Source of the DNA: Deltaproteobacteria bacterium
Lineage (GTDB): Bacteria > Desulfobacterota > Desulfarculia > Adiutricales > Adiutricaceae
Assembly (NCBI GenBank): GCA_031278795.1
Contig: JAITJT010000302.1
Coordinates: forward strand, 1-10,091
Direction of reading: 5' to 3'
Length of the DNA: 10,091 nt
Shown one piece after another: positions 1-6,634 of the stretch; the first letter of the stretch is position 1, and every line of letters starts with the position of its first letter. The translations under genes were made by a program, and so were the position numbers. The notes beneath the pieces are model-generated. The model was not told the DNA's origin. It was given only the letters and a program-made list of their open reading frames with translations, and ran no database searches.

Positions 1-565
1 ATGCCCACTTTAGGTTTGTCGTGTTTTTTTTGTCTTGTGTTTCCTGTTTGACTTATGTGGCTTGCGCGCGCTGTATGTCCTGCGTGACTTTTGTGTCTTT
101 TATGTTTTGTGCGCTAAGACAAGGCCTTAACTTAGAGCCAAGTCCAAGATAAATCCCGGCCTAGCCCCGGCAAAATCCCGGAAAATCCCCAGAAAATCTC
201 CAGAAAATCTCCAGAAAATCTCTTTGTGAGGAAAATTCAATCTTTCCGAGGACGAGGGGATTTTAGTTTAGGCACTTCCAGCTTAGGGAACTCAAGCTCT
301 TGGCTATTTACTGGAAAAGAAGAATCATCGTTAGAACGAAGTTTATTGGCAGGGAATCCGCGCTGCCCTAGGCTTACTTTTACTTTCCAAAAGCTTGGGT
401 GCGATTTCTGGGTAAGGCTCGCCTAAGCCCTAGGAGATAGTCGCGGAACAACGTAGATTAAGAAGAAGTGAAGACCCCAAGGCGGGAAAACCTTATAAAA
501 GGGGGGAGGTAAATTACCAGGATTTTTAAATTTAAAGTCGCGGGGAAACTGAAACAAGCGTAAAA
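1..565. other. Non-coding stretch downstream of ribE
   Basis: I see no supported gene here. The one GTG-started frame (226-426) has low-complexity Ser/Gly/Leu composition, no Shine-Dalgarno sequence and no family resemblance. The stretch begins T/G-rich (about 1-110), then carries an 11-bp tandem repeat (annotated separately). Two CCTAGG palindromes at 367-372 and 429-434 sit in approximately inverted contexts (CCTAGGCTTA against TAAGCCCTAGG). The ribDE transcript runs leftward into this area. I looked for its terminator and found only weak candidates, such as a 4-bp stem with a short U-run near 490-503 read on the minus strand. Confidence 0.6.
170..222. repeat. 11-bp tandem repeat, AAAATCTCCAG-like
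   Basis: Successive units read AAAATCCCGG, AAAATCCCCAG, AAAATCTCCAG, AAAATCTCCAG and AAAATCTCTTTG. The period is 10 to 11 bases, and the units converge on AAAATCTCCAG towards the 3' end. This looks like a short minisatellite in non-coding DNA, most simply explained by replication slippage. No function can be assigned. Confidence 0.75.
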
Positions 566-1198
566 CTAAAATCCCTCCTCCAGGAGCTTTCTGAGCCCCG
601 GGGAGGGTTCTTTTTTAGAAGATAGGAGGGACTCCAAATACTTGGCCAGGATGTCCGTCTCCAGGTTCAGGGACGCTCCAATTTTAAGGTCTTTGAGGGT
701 AGTTCGCTCCAGGGTCTCAGGGATTACGTTTACCGTGAGAGTGCCTGGGGAGGCCGTGTTTACGGTGAGGCTCACCCCGTCTAGGGCGATTGAGCCCTTG
801 GGGGCCACATGAAGGCTAAACTCCACAGGAAAGCGGATAGCAAGGACGAGGCTTTTTCCAGCGCTTTTTCTCTCAGTAAGGGTCGCCAGGGTGTCGACGT
901 GACCCGTTAGGAGGTGCCCTCCCAAGCGGTCTGTTAGTTTTAGCGCCCTTTCCAGGTTAACTAGCTTGGCGCTGGCAAGGGTCGAGCGTTTTAGGGTCTC
1001 CTCTGAGGCATAGGCAGAAAATGCACCCTTGGATAGGGCTTTGGTAACCGTGAGGCAGACTCCGGAAACGGAGATGCTCTCACCCTCCTCCAAAGGGGAG
1101 TCCCACTGGAAGCTTGGGCTAAGCGTGAGAGAGCAGTCCCTAGATGACATTTTTCTTTCAGTTATCTGGGCTATCCCGAAAATGAGGCCCGTGAACAT
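566..1198 (-). CDS. ribE: Riboflavin synthase, alpha subunit
   Basis: Catalyses the dismutation of two 6,7-dimethyl-8-ribityllumazine molecules into riboflavin and a pyrimidinedione, the last step of riboflavin synthesis, in the cytosol. The 210-residue length fits the family (about 200 to 215). Both lumazine-binding barrels are visible. The N-terminal one starts with MFTGLI and has SGVCLTV at 45-51, where Cys48 is in the place of the conserved cysteine. The first barrel ends in GGHLLTGHVD (93-102). The second has KGSIALDGVSLTVN (134-147) and NLETDILAKY (178-187). The start is fixed by the MFTG motif and by GGAG about 8 bases upstream. The ATG overlaps the ribD stop by one base (TAATG), so translation is probably coupled. 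The gene is also called ribC in E. coli. Lumazine synthase (ribH) and ribBA are not in the window. Confidence 0.95.
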   Translation of the reverse strand: MFTGLIFGIAQITERKMSSRDCSLTLSPSFQWDSPLEEGESISVSGVCLTVTKALSKGAFSAYASEETLKRSTLASAKLVNLERALKLTDRLGGHLLTGHVDTLATLTERKSAGKSLVLAIRFPVEFSLHVAPKGSIALDGVSLTVNTASPGTLTVNVIPETLERTTLKDLKIGASLNLETDILAKYLESLLSSKKEPSPGLRKLLEEGF

Positions 1199-2385
1199 TA
1201 ACTTAGCTCCATGATATCACCCGGGGCTCCGTAGCTGGCGTCCGGTAAGATGACCGCGTTCCAGGCGGTGTCCGGGCGTATGGTCAGGTGCAGATCCGGA
1301 CCCTTTCTCCCCAACTTGAGTATCTCAATGGGAGATGCCTCGGAGAGGGTTTTTATACCCTCGCCTCCTATCATGGAGGGGGAGTCGTGGCCTCCTATGA
1401 ACTTGGGGGCTAAGAAGATGTGAACCATATCCGCCACCTGCTCCTCTATGAGGGCGGAGCTGGCCAAGGTGGCGCCGGGCTCTATGAGTACACTCTGGCA
1501 GCCCAGGCGGCCCAGCTCGGAAAGGGCGGATTCCAAGGAGAGGAGTCCACTGGCTTTTTTGGGGATTCTAATCACCCTATGCCCCATGGACAGAAGAGCC
1601 TCTAGACGGGAGTTATCGGCCTTGGGCCCGCAGAACACGGTGGTGGGGCCGCCAAAGTCCGGGTTAAAGAGCTTTAGGCTTAAGGGAAGCTTGAGGGAGG
1701 GGTCCAAGACCACCCTCATGGGCTCGCGGTGCATCTTTCTCTTCCCAAAGGGCCTGGCCGAGAGCTCCGGGTCGTCCTTGGTGGCGGTGGTGCGGCCAAT
1801 CAATATGGCGTCCACCCCGCTCCTTAGGTGGTGCCCAAAGTTCCTGGCCACCTTGGAGCTTATCCAGCGCGAGTCTCCGGAGGCCGTGGCAATCTTTCCG
1901 TCTAAACTCGCGGCTGTCTTGAGGATGACGAAGGGAATCCCGGTTAGGGTGTGCTTGATGTAGAACTGGTTGAGCTCAAAGGCCTCCTCTTCTAAAAGGC
2001 CTCGCTCCACCTCGATTCCGGCCTCTTTAAGGATATGACCACCCCCGGATGCCCGGGGGTTGGGGTCTGGGATGGAGTAGTAGACCTTTTGGATCCTAGC
2101 CTCGATTATGGCGTCCGTGCAGGGAGGGGTGCGTCCCTGGTGCCGGCAGGGCTCCAGGTTCACGTAGAGCTCGCTGTCCGCCGCTTTCTTGCCGGCGGCG
2201 TTGATGGCCTCCAGCTCGGCGTGGTTCTGGCCGGGACCCGTGTGCCAGCCCTCGCCCACCACCTTTCCCTTTTTGACCAAGACCGCCCCCACCATGGGGT
2301 TGGGCGACACCATGCCCCAGCCCTGACGGGCCAGCCTCAGGGCCTGTTTCATAAAATTGGTCTGTTTTTCAGTGAACTGAGCCAT
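1198..2385 (-). CDS. ribD: Bifunctional riboflavin deaminase/reductase RibD
   Basis: Carries out two cytosolic steps of riboflavin synthesis: deamination of the pyrimidine derived from GTP cyclohydrolase II, then NADPH-dependent reduction of its ribosyl side chain. The N-terminal deaminase domain (about 10-150) has PNPMVGAVLV (28-37) and the zinc site HAE (55-57) with PC at 79-80 and PPC at 87-89, so His55, Cys80 and Cys89 are the probable ligands and Glu57 the proton shuttle. The reductase domain starts near 152 with FVILKTAASLDGKIA and continues with SRWIS and VDAILIGRTTATKDDPELSAR. Length is 395 residues from the chosen ATG, which has AGGTG four bases upstream. An upstream in-frame ATG at 2430 would add 15 residues unlike the family and lacks a ribosome site. 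No FMN riboswitch was recognised upstream. Confidence 0.95.
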   Translation of the reverse strand: MAQFTEKQTNFMKQALRLARQGWGMVSPNPMVGAVLVKKGKVVGEGWHTGPGQNHAELEAINAAGKKAADSELYVNLEPCRHQGRTPPCTDAIIEARIQKVYYSIPDPNPRASGGGHILKEAGIEVERGLLEEEAFELNQFYIKHTLTGIPFVILKTAASLDGKIATASGDSRWISSKVARNFGHHLRSGVDAILIGRTTATKDDPELSARPFGKRKMHREPMRVVLDPSLKLPLSLKLFNPDFGGPTTVFCGPKADNSRLEALLSMGHRVIRIPKKASGLLSLESALSELGRLGCQSVLIEPGATLASSALIEEQVADMVHIFLAPKFIGGHDSPSMIGGEGIKTLSEASPIEILKLGRKGPDLHLTIRPDTAWNAVILPDASYGAPGDIMELS

Positions 2386-2818
2386 TTCACACCTGCACCG
2401 CTTTAAAAAGCCCTGAAATGAAGAAGCCACAAAGACAAAAATCCCACACTATCAGAGTTTTTTCAAGTGGCGGGGCCAGGATTTTTTGGGAAGAGTCAAA
2501 GGAGGCAAAAAAAATACCAAAAAATTTGCAAAAAGCACAAGATTTTTCCAAAAATGGATGCATTTTGTCCACTGTATGTGGTATACTAAATTTACTTTTC
2601 CATATAAGCCTGCCATTTTCCTTAGTACCTGGCGTTTTAACTAATAAATCTTGCCACTAGGTCAAAAGGGGGGAGGGGCTGCTCTAAAACCTAAAAAGGC
2701 GCGCTTTCGCTCAAATCAACGCGATTTGGCCTAAAGCTTGGTGGCCTCTCTTGCGGAAAACACATTGTGTAGGCATTGGTTTTTAGAAATTTTCAAATAT
2801 TACGGCAATTTTTCCTAA

Positions 2819-2834
2819 AAATTTCATGAAATTT
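2819..2834. repeat. 16-bp perfect palindrome in AT-rich DNA
   Basis: AAATTTCATGAAATTT equals its own reverse complement. It is flanked by a second partial inverted pair: TTTTTAGAAATTT about 30 bases to the left mirrors AAATTTCTAAGAAA on the right. It could be a dimeric-regulator operator or simply AT-rich chance. Nothing around it decides. Confidence 0.5.
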
Positions 2835-2930
2835 CTAAGAAAAATCTCATTTTGAGGGGATTTTCGCTTTTTTTTAAAAAAGAAAAGACAATGAAAAATT
2901 TTACGGCGGAATAAGAAAAAGTTTAAAAGA

Positions 2931-2974
2931 TTGTTAGGTTAATAATCACTAAAATTATAATAATTTTATATAAT
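2931..2974 (+). promoter_or_regulatory. Possible sigma-70 promoter(s), TATAAT boxes
   Basis: Two perfect TATAAT hexamers occur at 2956-2961 and 2969-2974. TTGTTA at 2931-2936 could serve as a -35 element for the first, but the 19-base spacer is long, and no -35 fits the second. AT-rich DNA yields such hexamers by chance. The interest lies in their position just upstream of the nested stem-loop at 2994-3073. Confidence 0.25.
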
Positions 2975-2993
2975 TATTGCTCTTTACACAAAG

Positions 2994-3073
2994 TGACTGC
3001 TAAGAGGGAACCAGTCTTGTGTTACAAGAGTTCCCTTGTATTTATAAGGACTTTTGAGGAAAAGTAGCAGTTA
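2994..3073 (+). ncRNA. Candidate structured RNA: nested stem-loop
   Basis: The outer arms TGACTGCT (2994-3001) and AGCAGTTA (3066-3073) pair over 8 bp with one G-U. Inside is a strong hairpin: AGGGAAC (3005-3011) pairs with GTTCCCT (3030-3036), then a CAG bulge, then TCTTGT (3015-3020) pairs with ACAAGA (3024-3029) around a GTT loop. That is 13 paired positions in the inner hairpin, and its G/C-containing stems stand out in AT-rich DNA. Two -10-like boxes precede it. No RNA family is recognised and there is no clear terminator after it. The strand is a guess from the promoter-like boxes. Confidence 0.3.
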
Positions 3074-3590
3074 AAAAGCTAATTTTAATAAGATATCGAA
3101 AAAAAATTTGGCTTTATGAGCAATAAGAAAAAAAATAGTTGCACTATGGGACAAATTATGTATAATTGGCGATTAGGTCACCTGTTTTTTAAAAAAATTG
3201 CTTTTTTCTCAGAAATTTGAGGCAAGACGGCCCCTTTAATACATCCGTGTTTATGCCCTTGTATCTGCCCTTGTATATTCCTTTAATTTCTGAAAGCCTT
3301 CCCTGTGGTGCGGATCCTGTGGAAGCTTCCCAAAGTATTCACCTGGCTCGCCACTCGCCACTCGCTAGCCACAGGCTAGCTATAAGTTTCAGAGAGTGGA
3401 GCTTGTTTGCGCTTTTTTTGGGGCTTTTCTTTTTACTTAGCTTTTTTAGGGGCGCTATACAAAAAAACGCCAAACCTTTGGTTTTTGCGAGCTCTAATGG
3501 GGAAAGAAAATAAGTAAGAGACAAAAACCTCTAAATATCATTTTAAATTGACGCGTTAGGCCCCAGGTGGCCCACGGTATTAAACCCAAA

Positions 3591-3647
3591 CCACAAGAGC
3601 TAAGCTACAAGAGCTAAACCACAAGAGCTAAGCTATAAGACTTGTGG
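3591..3647. repeat. 14-bp tandem repeat with terminal inverted repeat
   Basis: Units are CCACAAGAGCTAAG (3591-3604), CTACAAGAGCTAAA (3605-3618), CCACAAGAGCTAAG (3619-3632) and a degenerate CTATAAGACTTGTG (3633-3646). Copies 1 and 3 are identical, suggesting duplication of a 28-bp pair. The array starts with CCACAAG and ends with CTTGTGG (3641-3647), so the last copy can fold back on copy 1 or copy 3. The 14-bp period is not a multiple of three, which argues against a coding repeat. Confidence 0.8.
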
Positions 3648-3712
3648 CAGAGAACGGACAAAAAACTGAAAAAAAATAAATTTTGGGCGTATCAGCCAAG
3701 CTTAAGCCCACC

Positions 3713-3816
3713 TCTAAAGATAGATGCCCTTTTAGGTCAGGCGATAGTAGCCTGCGCTAAGCCAAAGCCTTCAAAAGCCTTAACCATGGGCCTTAACCAA
3801 GAGTTTTATCTTTAGA
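3713..3816. repeat. 10-bp perfect inverted repeat enclosing a hairpin
   Basis: TCTAAAGATA (3713-3722) and TATCTTTAGA (3807-3816) are exact reverse complements enclosing 84 bases. Inside, CAGGC (3738-3742) and GCCTG (3750-3754) form a 5-bp hairpin, and several AAGCCTT/GCCTTAA words could pair further. This could be the closing stem of a structured RNA on either strand. It lies about 285 bases upstream of nrdR and matches no riboswitch I know. Confidence 0.4.
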
Positions 3817-3884
3817 TTACGCCTTTCTCTGGGATGCGCGGCCCCAAAAAAATCGTTAATTTAAGTAGTTTTGGGCTTTTAATG

Positions 3885-3909
3885 CGAAATTTAGCGCCGA
3901 ATTTAGCGC
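3885..3909. repeat. Tandem pair CGAAATTTAGCGC / CGAATTTAGCGC
   Basis: Two near-identical copies of 13 and 12 bases lie end to end, about 190 bases upstream of the nrdR start. The copies differ by a single A. A paired direct repeat in an upstream region can be a regulator-binding site, but no regulator is suggested by the sequence, and slippage is an equally good explanation. Confidence 0.4.
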
Positions 3910-4021
3910 AGATGTCCAGGAATTAAATCTAGCATTTCCTAATCCGGCTCACGCTGGAGAGGCCTATTTTTTAATTTTTTCGTCCATCCTCGAGTGCGGG
4001 ATCCGTACTTTTCAAAGGTCC

Positions 4022-4038
4022 CTCCCGCTTTGCGGGAG
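4022..4038. other. Perfect 7-bp GC hairpin in the nrdR leader
   Basis: CTCCCGC (4022-4028), a TTT loop, and GCGGGAG (4032-4038). On the plus strand it is followed by an A-rich run, so it is not a plus-strand terminator. On the minus strand the sequence after it has only a short T-run, so it is a weak candidate there. It lies about 60 bases before the nrdR start and could form in the nrdR 5' leader. Confidence 0.45.
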
Positions 4039-4100
4039 AAAAGAACATCCAGGAAGCCCTTTTTTGGGGGCCTTAACTGAAATCACAAGGAGACAATGAA

Positions 4101-4583
4101 ATGAAATGCCCTTTTTGCGGTAGTTTGAACAACAAGGTGCTAGACTCCAGGGTCAGCCGCGAAGGTTCGGCGGTGCGTAGGCGGAGGCTCTGCCCCGCTT
4201 GCAACAACCGCTTCACCACCTACGAGAAAGTGGAGGAGCAGACCCCCATACTCATCAAGCGCGATGGACGCAGGGAGATCTACAACCGCGACAAGCTGAA
4301 GAAGGGTATCATGATGGCGACCCAGAAGAGGCCAGTGGCCATCGTCACCATTGACACCTTCATCGAGGAGACCGAAAGGCGGCTCCAGGACAGCAACTAC
4401 AAAGAGGTGTCCACCTCCGAGATCGGGGAGAAGGTCATGGATTTCCTGAAGAACACCGACCTCGTGTCCTACATCCGCTTCGCCAGCGTCTACAAGAACT
4501 TCAACCTGGTGGATGACTTCGAGCGCGAGGCGCGCGAGGCCAAGGAGGACTCCCACCACGGGGGGAAGACCCGCATCAGGTAA
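4101..4583 (+). CDS. nrdR: Transcriptional repressor NrdR
   Basis: Nucleotide-sensing repressor of ribonucleotide reductase genes. In this family ATP/dATP binding to the ATP-cone controls binding to NrdR boxes. The 160 residues match the family (about 150 to 170). The N-terminal zinc ribbon has CPFC (3-6) and CPAC (31-34), separated by an Arg-rich segment (VRRRRL, 25-30). The ATP-cone spans roughly 49-139, opening with PILIKRDGRREIYNRDKL. The C-terminal tail (about 141-160) is charged and variable, as usual. The start has GGAG eight bases upstream. A three-codon frame (ATG AAA TGA) at 4096-4104 overlaps the true ATG but is probably incidental. nrdR stands alone: the neighbouring rib genes point the other way, although nrdR and ribD are often adjacent in bacteria. 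No nrd gene or obvious NrdR box was seen. Confidence 0.95.
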   Translation: MKCPFCGSLNNKVLDSRVSREGSAVRRRRLCPACNNRFTTYEKVEEQTPILIKRDGRREIYNRDKLKKGIMMATQKRPVAIVTIDTFIEETERRLQDSNYKEVSTSEIGEKVMDFLKNTDLVSYIRFASVYKNFNLVDDFEREAREAKEDSHHGGKTRIR

Positions 4584-4605
4584 GAGCCTCTCCCTTTGGG
4601 CCACT

Positions 4606-4639
4606 TTCCCCCGCGGGGGCTTTGGTCCCCGCGGGGGAA
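4606..4639 (+). other. 13-bp perfect GC-rich hairpin after nrdR
   Basis: TTCCCCCGCGGGG (4606-4618) and CCCCGCGGGGGAA (4627-4639) are exact reverse complements around an 8-base loop, starting 23 bases after the nrdR stop. It is followed by GGGCTTTAG, so the U-tract is poor and it is not a textbook intrinsic terminator. It could still protect or define the nrdR mRNA 3' end. Confidence 0.6.
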
Positions 4640-4757
4640 GGGCTTTAGCCTCTCCCCCGGCCCTTTTTCCTCTAGGATTTTGGGGAAGATGGGGGAGACT
4701 TGCGCCCTTGGGGCAGGTCTTTCTGGAAGGCTTGGGTTTTGGTCTTTTTGGCTATCT

Positions 4758-4772
4758 CCCCCCCACCCACCC
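4758..4772 (-). other. G-quadruplex motif with one-base loops
   Basis: On the minus strand 4772-4758 reads GGG T GGG T GGGGGGG, that is four G3 runs separated by single bases. From knowledge of G-quadruplexes, short loops of this kind favour a very stable parallel fold. It overlaps a 6-bp hairpin, CCACCC-TAG-GGGTGG at 4767-4781, so the two structures would compete. It lies in the template strand relative to nrdR read-through. Confidence 0.6.
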
Positions 4773-4838
4773 TAGGGGTGGTGTTTCCTGGGGCTCTTTC
4801 TGGGCTTTTGGCCCTCTCTTGGATTTCCCCTGAAGCCG

Positions 4839-4878
4839 CCTCTGGAAACGCCAAAAAGCCTTTCCAGGGGCTTTTTTC
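4839..4878 (+). terminator. Rho-independent terminator
   Basis: CCTCTGGAAA (4839-4848) pairs with TTTCCAGGGG (4861-4870), including one T-G pair, around a 12-base loop. It is followed directly by CTTTTTTC (4871-4878). It is the best rightward terminator after nrdR, although it lies about 255 bases beyond the stop codon. Confidence 0.65.
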
Positions 4879-5332
4879 AGCTCTGGGGAGGATTTTGCCA
4901 AAGGTGAGGCCCTTTGCGAAAGCTTTGGATTTTCCAAGGGCTAAAGAGGCCCCGCAAATTTTGTAGACTTTTAGTGGCCAAATGGATAAGATGGTGCATA
5001 TTTCTTTTTCTTAACTTATCCTAGAGTTTGAGATTGTTTATTTTCAAAATTTATCATTAAGCTGCGATATAAGAGATTTTGGTATGACTAAGGCTTTCCC
5101 TCTCCCTAAAAGTACATTACCTGAAAGACCCCTATGGGGCTTCCAGGGGGGTTTTGGCCTGATTATCGAAATAAGGTCCTCCAAGCTCTCTTACGCATTT
5201 GCCGCAAAAGTTAGCTAACAAAAAATATTTAGACTTTTGCCTCGGGTTATTAAGATAGTGAACCCCATATCAGCACCAAAAAACAGCGTAAACCCTCTCC
5301 ACAGCGAAAATGTGGAGGAATTTAACGGCTTG

Positions 5333-6385
5333 ATGGAGACCTCTTACCAGAAGGCTAAGAGACTGCTTCCCTTCATGGCCAAGAAGCGCATTCCGCTTAC
5401 CCCTTTCAACTACAGGATCTTCTACGACTACTTCGAGGGGGCCAATCCCTACCTCAAAGACCGTCTAGACGAGTGCCTGAGGGAAAGGGTTCTTTTCACC
5501 CCGGAGATATCGGAGAGGCTCTACCACGACATCTACGATTATTCTGAGGAGAGGGCCAAGAACCTCAACGCCGTGAGCCAGAAGTTTGAGTCCGTTTCCA
5601 CCGATTTGGGCAAGAACCTGGATAAGACCCTGAACTCCACTGGCCACTACAGGCAGATCCTGAGCGAGTCCATGGCCCATATCAACAGCTCCACCGACGT
5701 GTCCAGTCCCCTCAAGAGCATGCTCAATAGCCTCTTGGAGGAGACCAAATACGCCTTGAACGACCAGTCGGATCTAGCTGATCACATAGCCAGCACCAAC
5801 AAGATAATAGCCACCCTCACCTCCGAGCTCCAGGACCAGACCAGGCTCGCCAACATGGACGAGCTCACCAAGCTCTACAACCGGAGGTATCTCACGGTGC
5901 GCTTCCAGCAGATGCTAAAGGAGGCCTACGAGCCCGAACCCCTTATGTGCTTGGCTATCTTCGACCTGGATCACTTCAAGGCCATAAACGATAGCTACGG
6001 GCACTCCATAGGCGACAAGGTGCTCATACTCTGCGCCAAGATCCTCCAGGCCCACTCCTCGGACGACTGCTTCCCGGTGCGCTACGGGGGAGAGGAGTTC
6101 ATCATATTGTGCCGCGGCAAGGGCTTAGACGACATGAAGGGTCTAGCCGAGAGCGTGCGCAAGAAGGTGGCCGCCACTGAGATAATGGTCAGGGGCAAGA
6201 ACGTCCCGGTCACCATCTCCAGCGGCGTCTCCAGGTTCCGGGCCGGAGAGGAGCTCATTGACTTCATCGAGCGGGCCGACCAGGCCCTGTACCGGGCCAA
6301 GAGCTCCGGGCGCAACTGCGTGGTTCTGGAAAATAGCGAGGCCGACGGGACCCCGGTTCTGGCGGCTCAAGACGAGCCTCTCTAA
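5333..6385 (+). CDS. GGDEF protein, probable diguanylate cyclase
   Basis: Probably makes cyclic di-GMP from two GTP in the cytoplasm. No signal peptide or membrane segment is visible. From the ATG at 5333 the protein has 350 residues. An N-terminal helical module (about 5-115, with IPLTPFNYRIFYDYFEGANP) resembles the uncharacterised region found before GGDEF domains in many proteobacterial cyclases. A helical linker runs to about 173. The GGDEF domain follows: MDELTKLYNRRYL, IFDLDHFKAINDSYGHSIGD (metal-binding Asp211), RYGGEEF (GGEEF at 252-256) and ADQALYRAKSSGRN. The active site is complete. The inhibitory RxxD motif is absent (HSSD with altered spacing). The start is uncertain: GGAGG at 5314-5318 favours TTG 5330 or ATG 5333. 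The open frame reaches back to TTG 5237 (382 residues), but those codons lack a ribosome site and family similarity. Confidence 0.88.
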   Translation: METSYQKAKRLLPFMAKKRIPLTPFNYRIFYDYFEGANPYLKDRLDECLRERVLFTPEISERLYHDIYDYSEERAKNLNAVSQKFESVSTDLGKNLDKTLNSTGHYRQILSESMAHINSSTDVSSPLKSMLNSLLEETKYALNDQSDLADHIASTNKIIATLTSELQDQTRLANMDELTKLYNRRYLTVRFQQMLKEAYEPEPLMCLAIFDLDHFKAINDSYGHSIGDKVLILCAKILQAHSSDDCFPVRYGGEEFIILCRGKGLDDMKGLAESVRKKVAATEIMVRGKNVPVTISSGVSRFRAGEELIDFIERADQALYRAKSSGRNCVVLENSEADGTPVLAAQDEPL

Positions 6386-6486
6386 GATGCTCCGGTGATT
6401 CCAGCTGGCTACTATGAGCTAAGCGCCCTCTTAAGGTCTTTCCCAAGATAAGCACTCCACCTTTTTAATCCCCCTATCATCATCAT

Positions 6487-6596
6487 CCTTGGACTTTCTC
6501 TCCCCGTAAGGGGAGAGCCCAAATCAAGTCCACAGAAAGGGGTAAAAATAGGGCAATAAAGCCCGCACAAGCCCATGGGGCGGGCCCCAAAGCCCT
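6487..6596 (+). other. Structured gap: two nested stem-loops
   Basis: The 249-base gap between the GGDEF gene and yciO is dominated by two nested structures. In the first, GGACTT (6491-6496) pairs with AAGTCC (6526-6531) around a perfect 8-bp hairpin CTCTCCCC-GTAA-GGGGAGAG (6498-6517), whose loop fits the GNRA tetraloop pattern. In the second, AGGGC (6550-6554) pairs with GCCCT (6592-6596) around GCCCGC (6561-6566) / GCGGGC (6580-6585). Only a four-T run follows (GATTTTGG), so termination would be weak. These could form the 3' end of the GGDEF mRNA, the yciO leader, or a small RNA. Confidence 0.45.
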
Positions 6597-6634
6597 GATT
6601 TTGGACAATCATTTAGAAAAGAGACATAGGCATC

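Larger units (their letters stand above)
2386..4100. other. 1.7-kb AT-rich non-coding divergent gap
   Basis: Separates the leftward ribDE pair from the rightward nrdR. Short open frames exist, for example 2418-2660 and 3217-3513 (the latter with one hydrophobic stretch), but they lack ribosome sites, family resemblance and the codon bias of the real genes, so none is called. Base composition shifts to A/T with many A and T runs, especially 2760-3210. Structured elements in it are listed separately. Smaller ones are a 6-bp hairpin CAAATC/GATTTG near 2712-2728, a 7-bp perfect hairpin GCTAGCC-ACA-GGCTAGC at 3364-3380, and a direct repeat GCCTTAACCA near 3775-3800. The extended -10-like TGGTATACT at 2579-2587 has no good -35 hexamer. 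Confidence 0.6.
4584..5236. other. Non-coding gap between nrdR and the GGDEF gene
   Basis: The first part (to about 4970) is GC-rich and pyrimidine-biased on the plus strand, with several strong hairpins, a G-quadruplex motif and a terminator (all listed separately). Open frames across it are low-complexity Phe/Gly/Pro/Leu translations, not genes. The second part (about 4970-5236) is AT-rich. It has a perfect 7-bp inverted repeat GGATAAG (4984-4990) / CTTATCC (5015-5021). At 5129-5151 one CCCC can pair with either of two G-runs, CCCC-TAT-GGGG or CCCCT with AGGGG, giving two mutually exclusive small hairpins. I found no convincing promoter for the downstream gene. Confidence 0.55.

Noticed and set aside
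226..426. 66-codon GTG-started frame left of ribE
   Set aside because: Low-complexity composition, no ribosome site and no family motif; it overlaps the tail of a repeat area.
2418..2660. 80-codon ATG frame just upstream of ribD
   Set aside because: No Shine-Dalgarno sequence, Lys/Phe composition typical of AT-rich non-coding DNA, and it covers the region where the ribD promoter should be.
2386..2760. FMN riboswitch upstream of ribD
   Set aside because: The conserved GGGGCAGGG and CCGACCGGCGGT-type segments are not present on the minus strand.
2931..3100. Replication origin in the AT-rich gap
   Set aside because: No TTATCCACA-type DnaA boxes, and no dnaA, dnaN or gidA neighbours.
3217..3513. 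98-codon TTG-started frame with one hydrophobic stretch in the ribD-nrdR gap
   Set aside because: No ribosome site, codon use unlike the true genes, runs through a hairpin and T-rich tracts, and the opposite strand is equally open.
4513..4966. Frames of 60 to 106 codons downstream of nrdR
   Set aside because: Phe/Gly/Pro/Leu low-complexity translations of a pyrimidine-biased, hairpin-rich gap, open in several frames at once.
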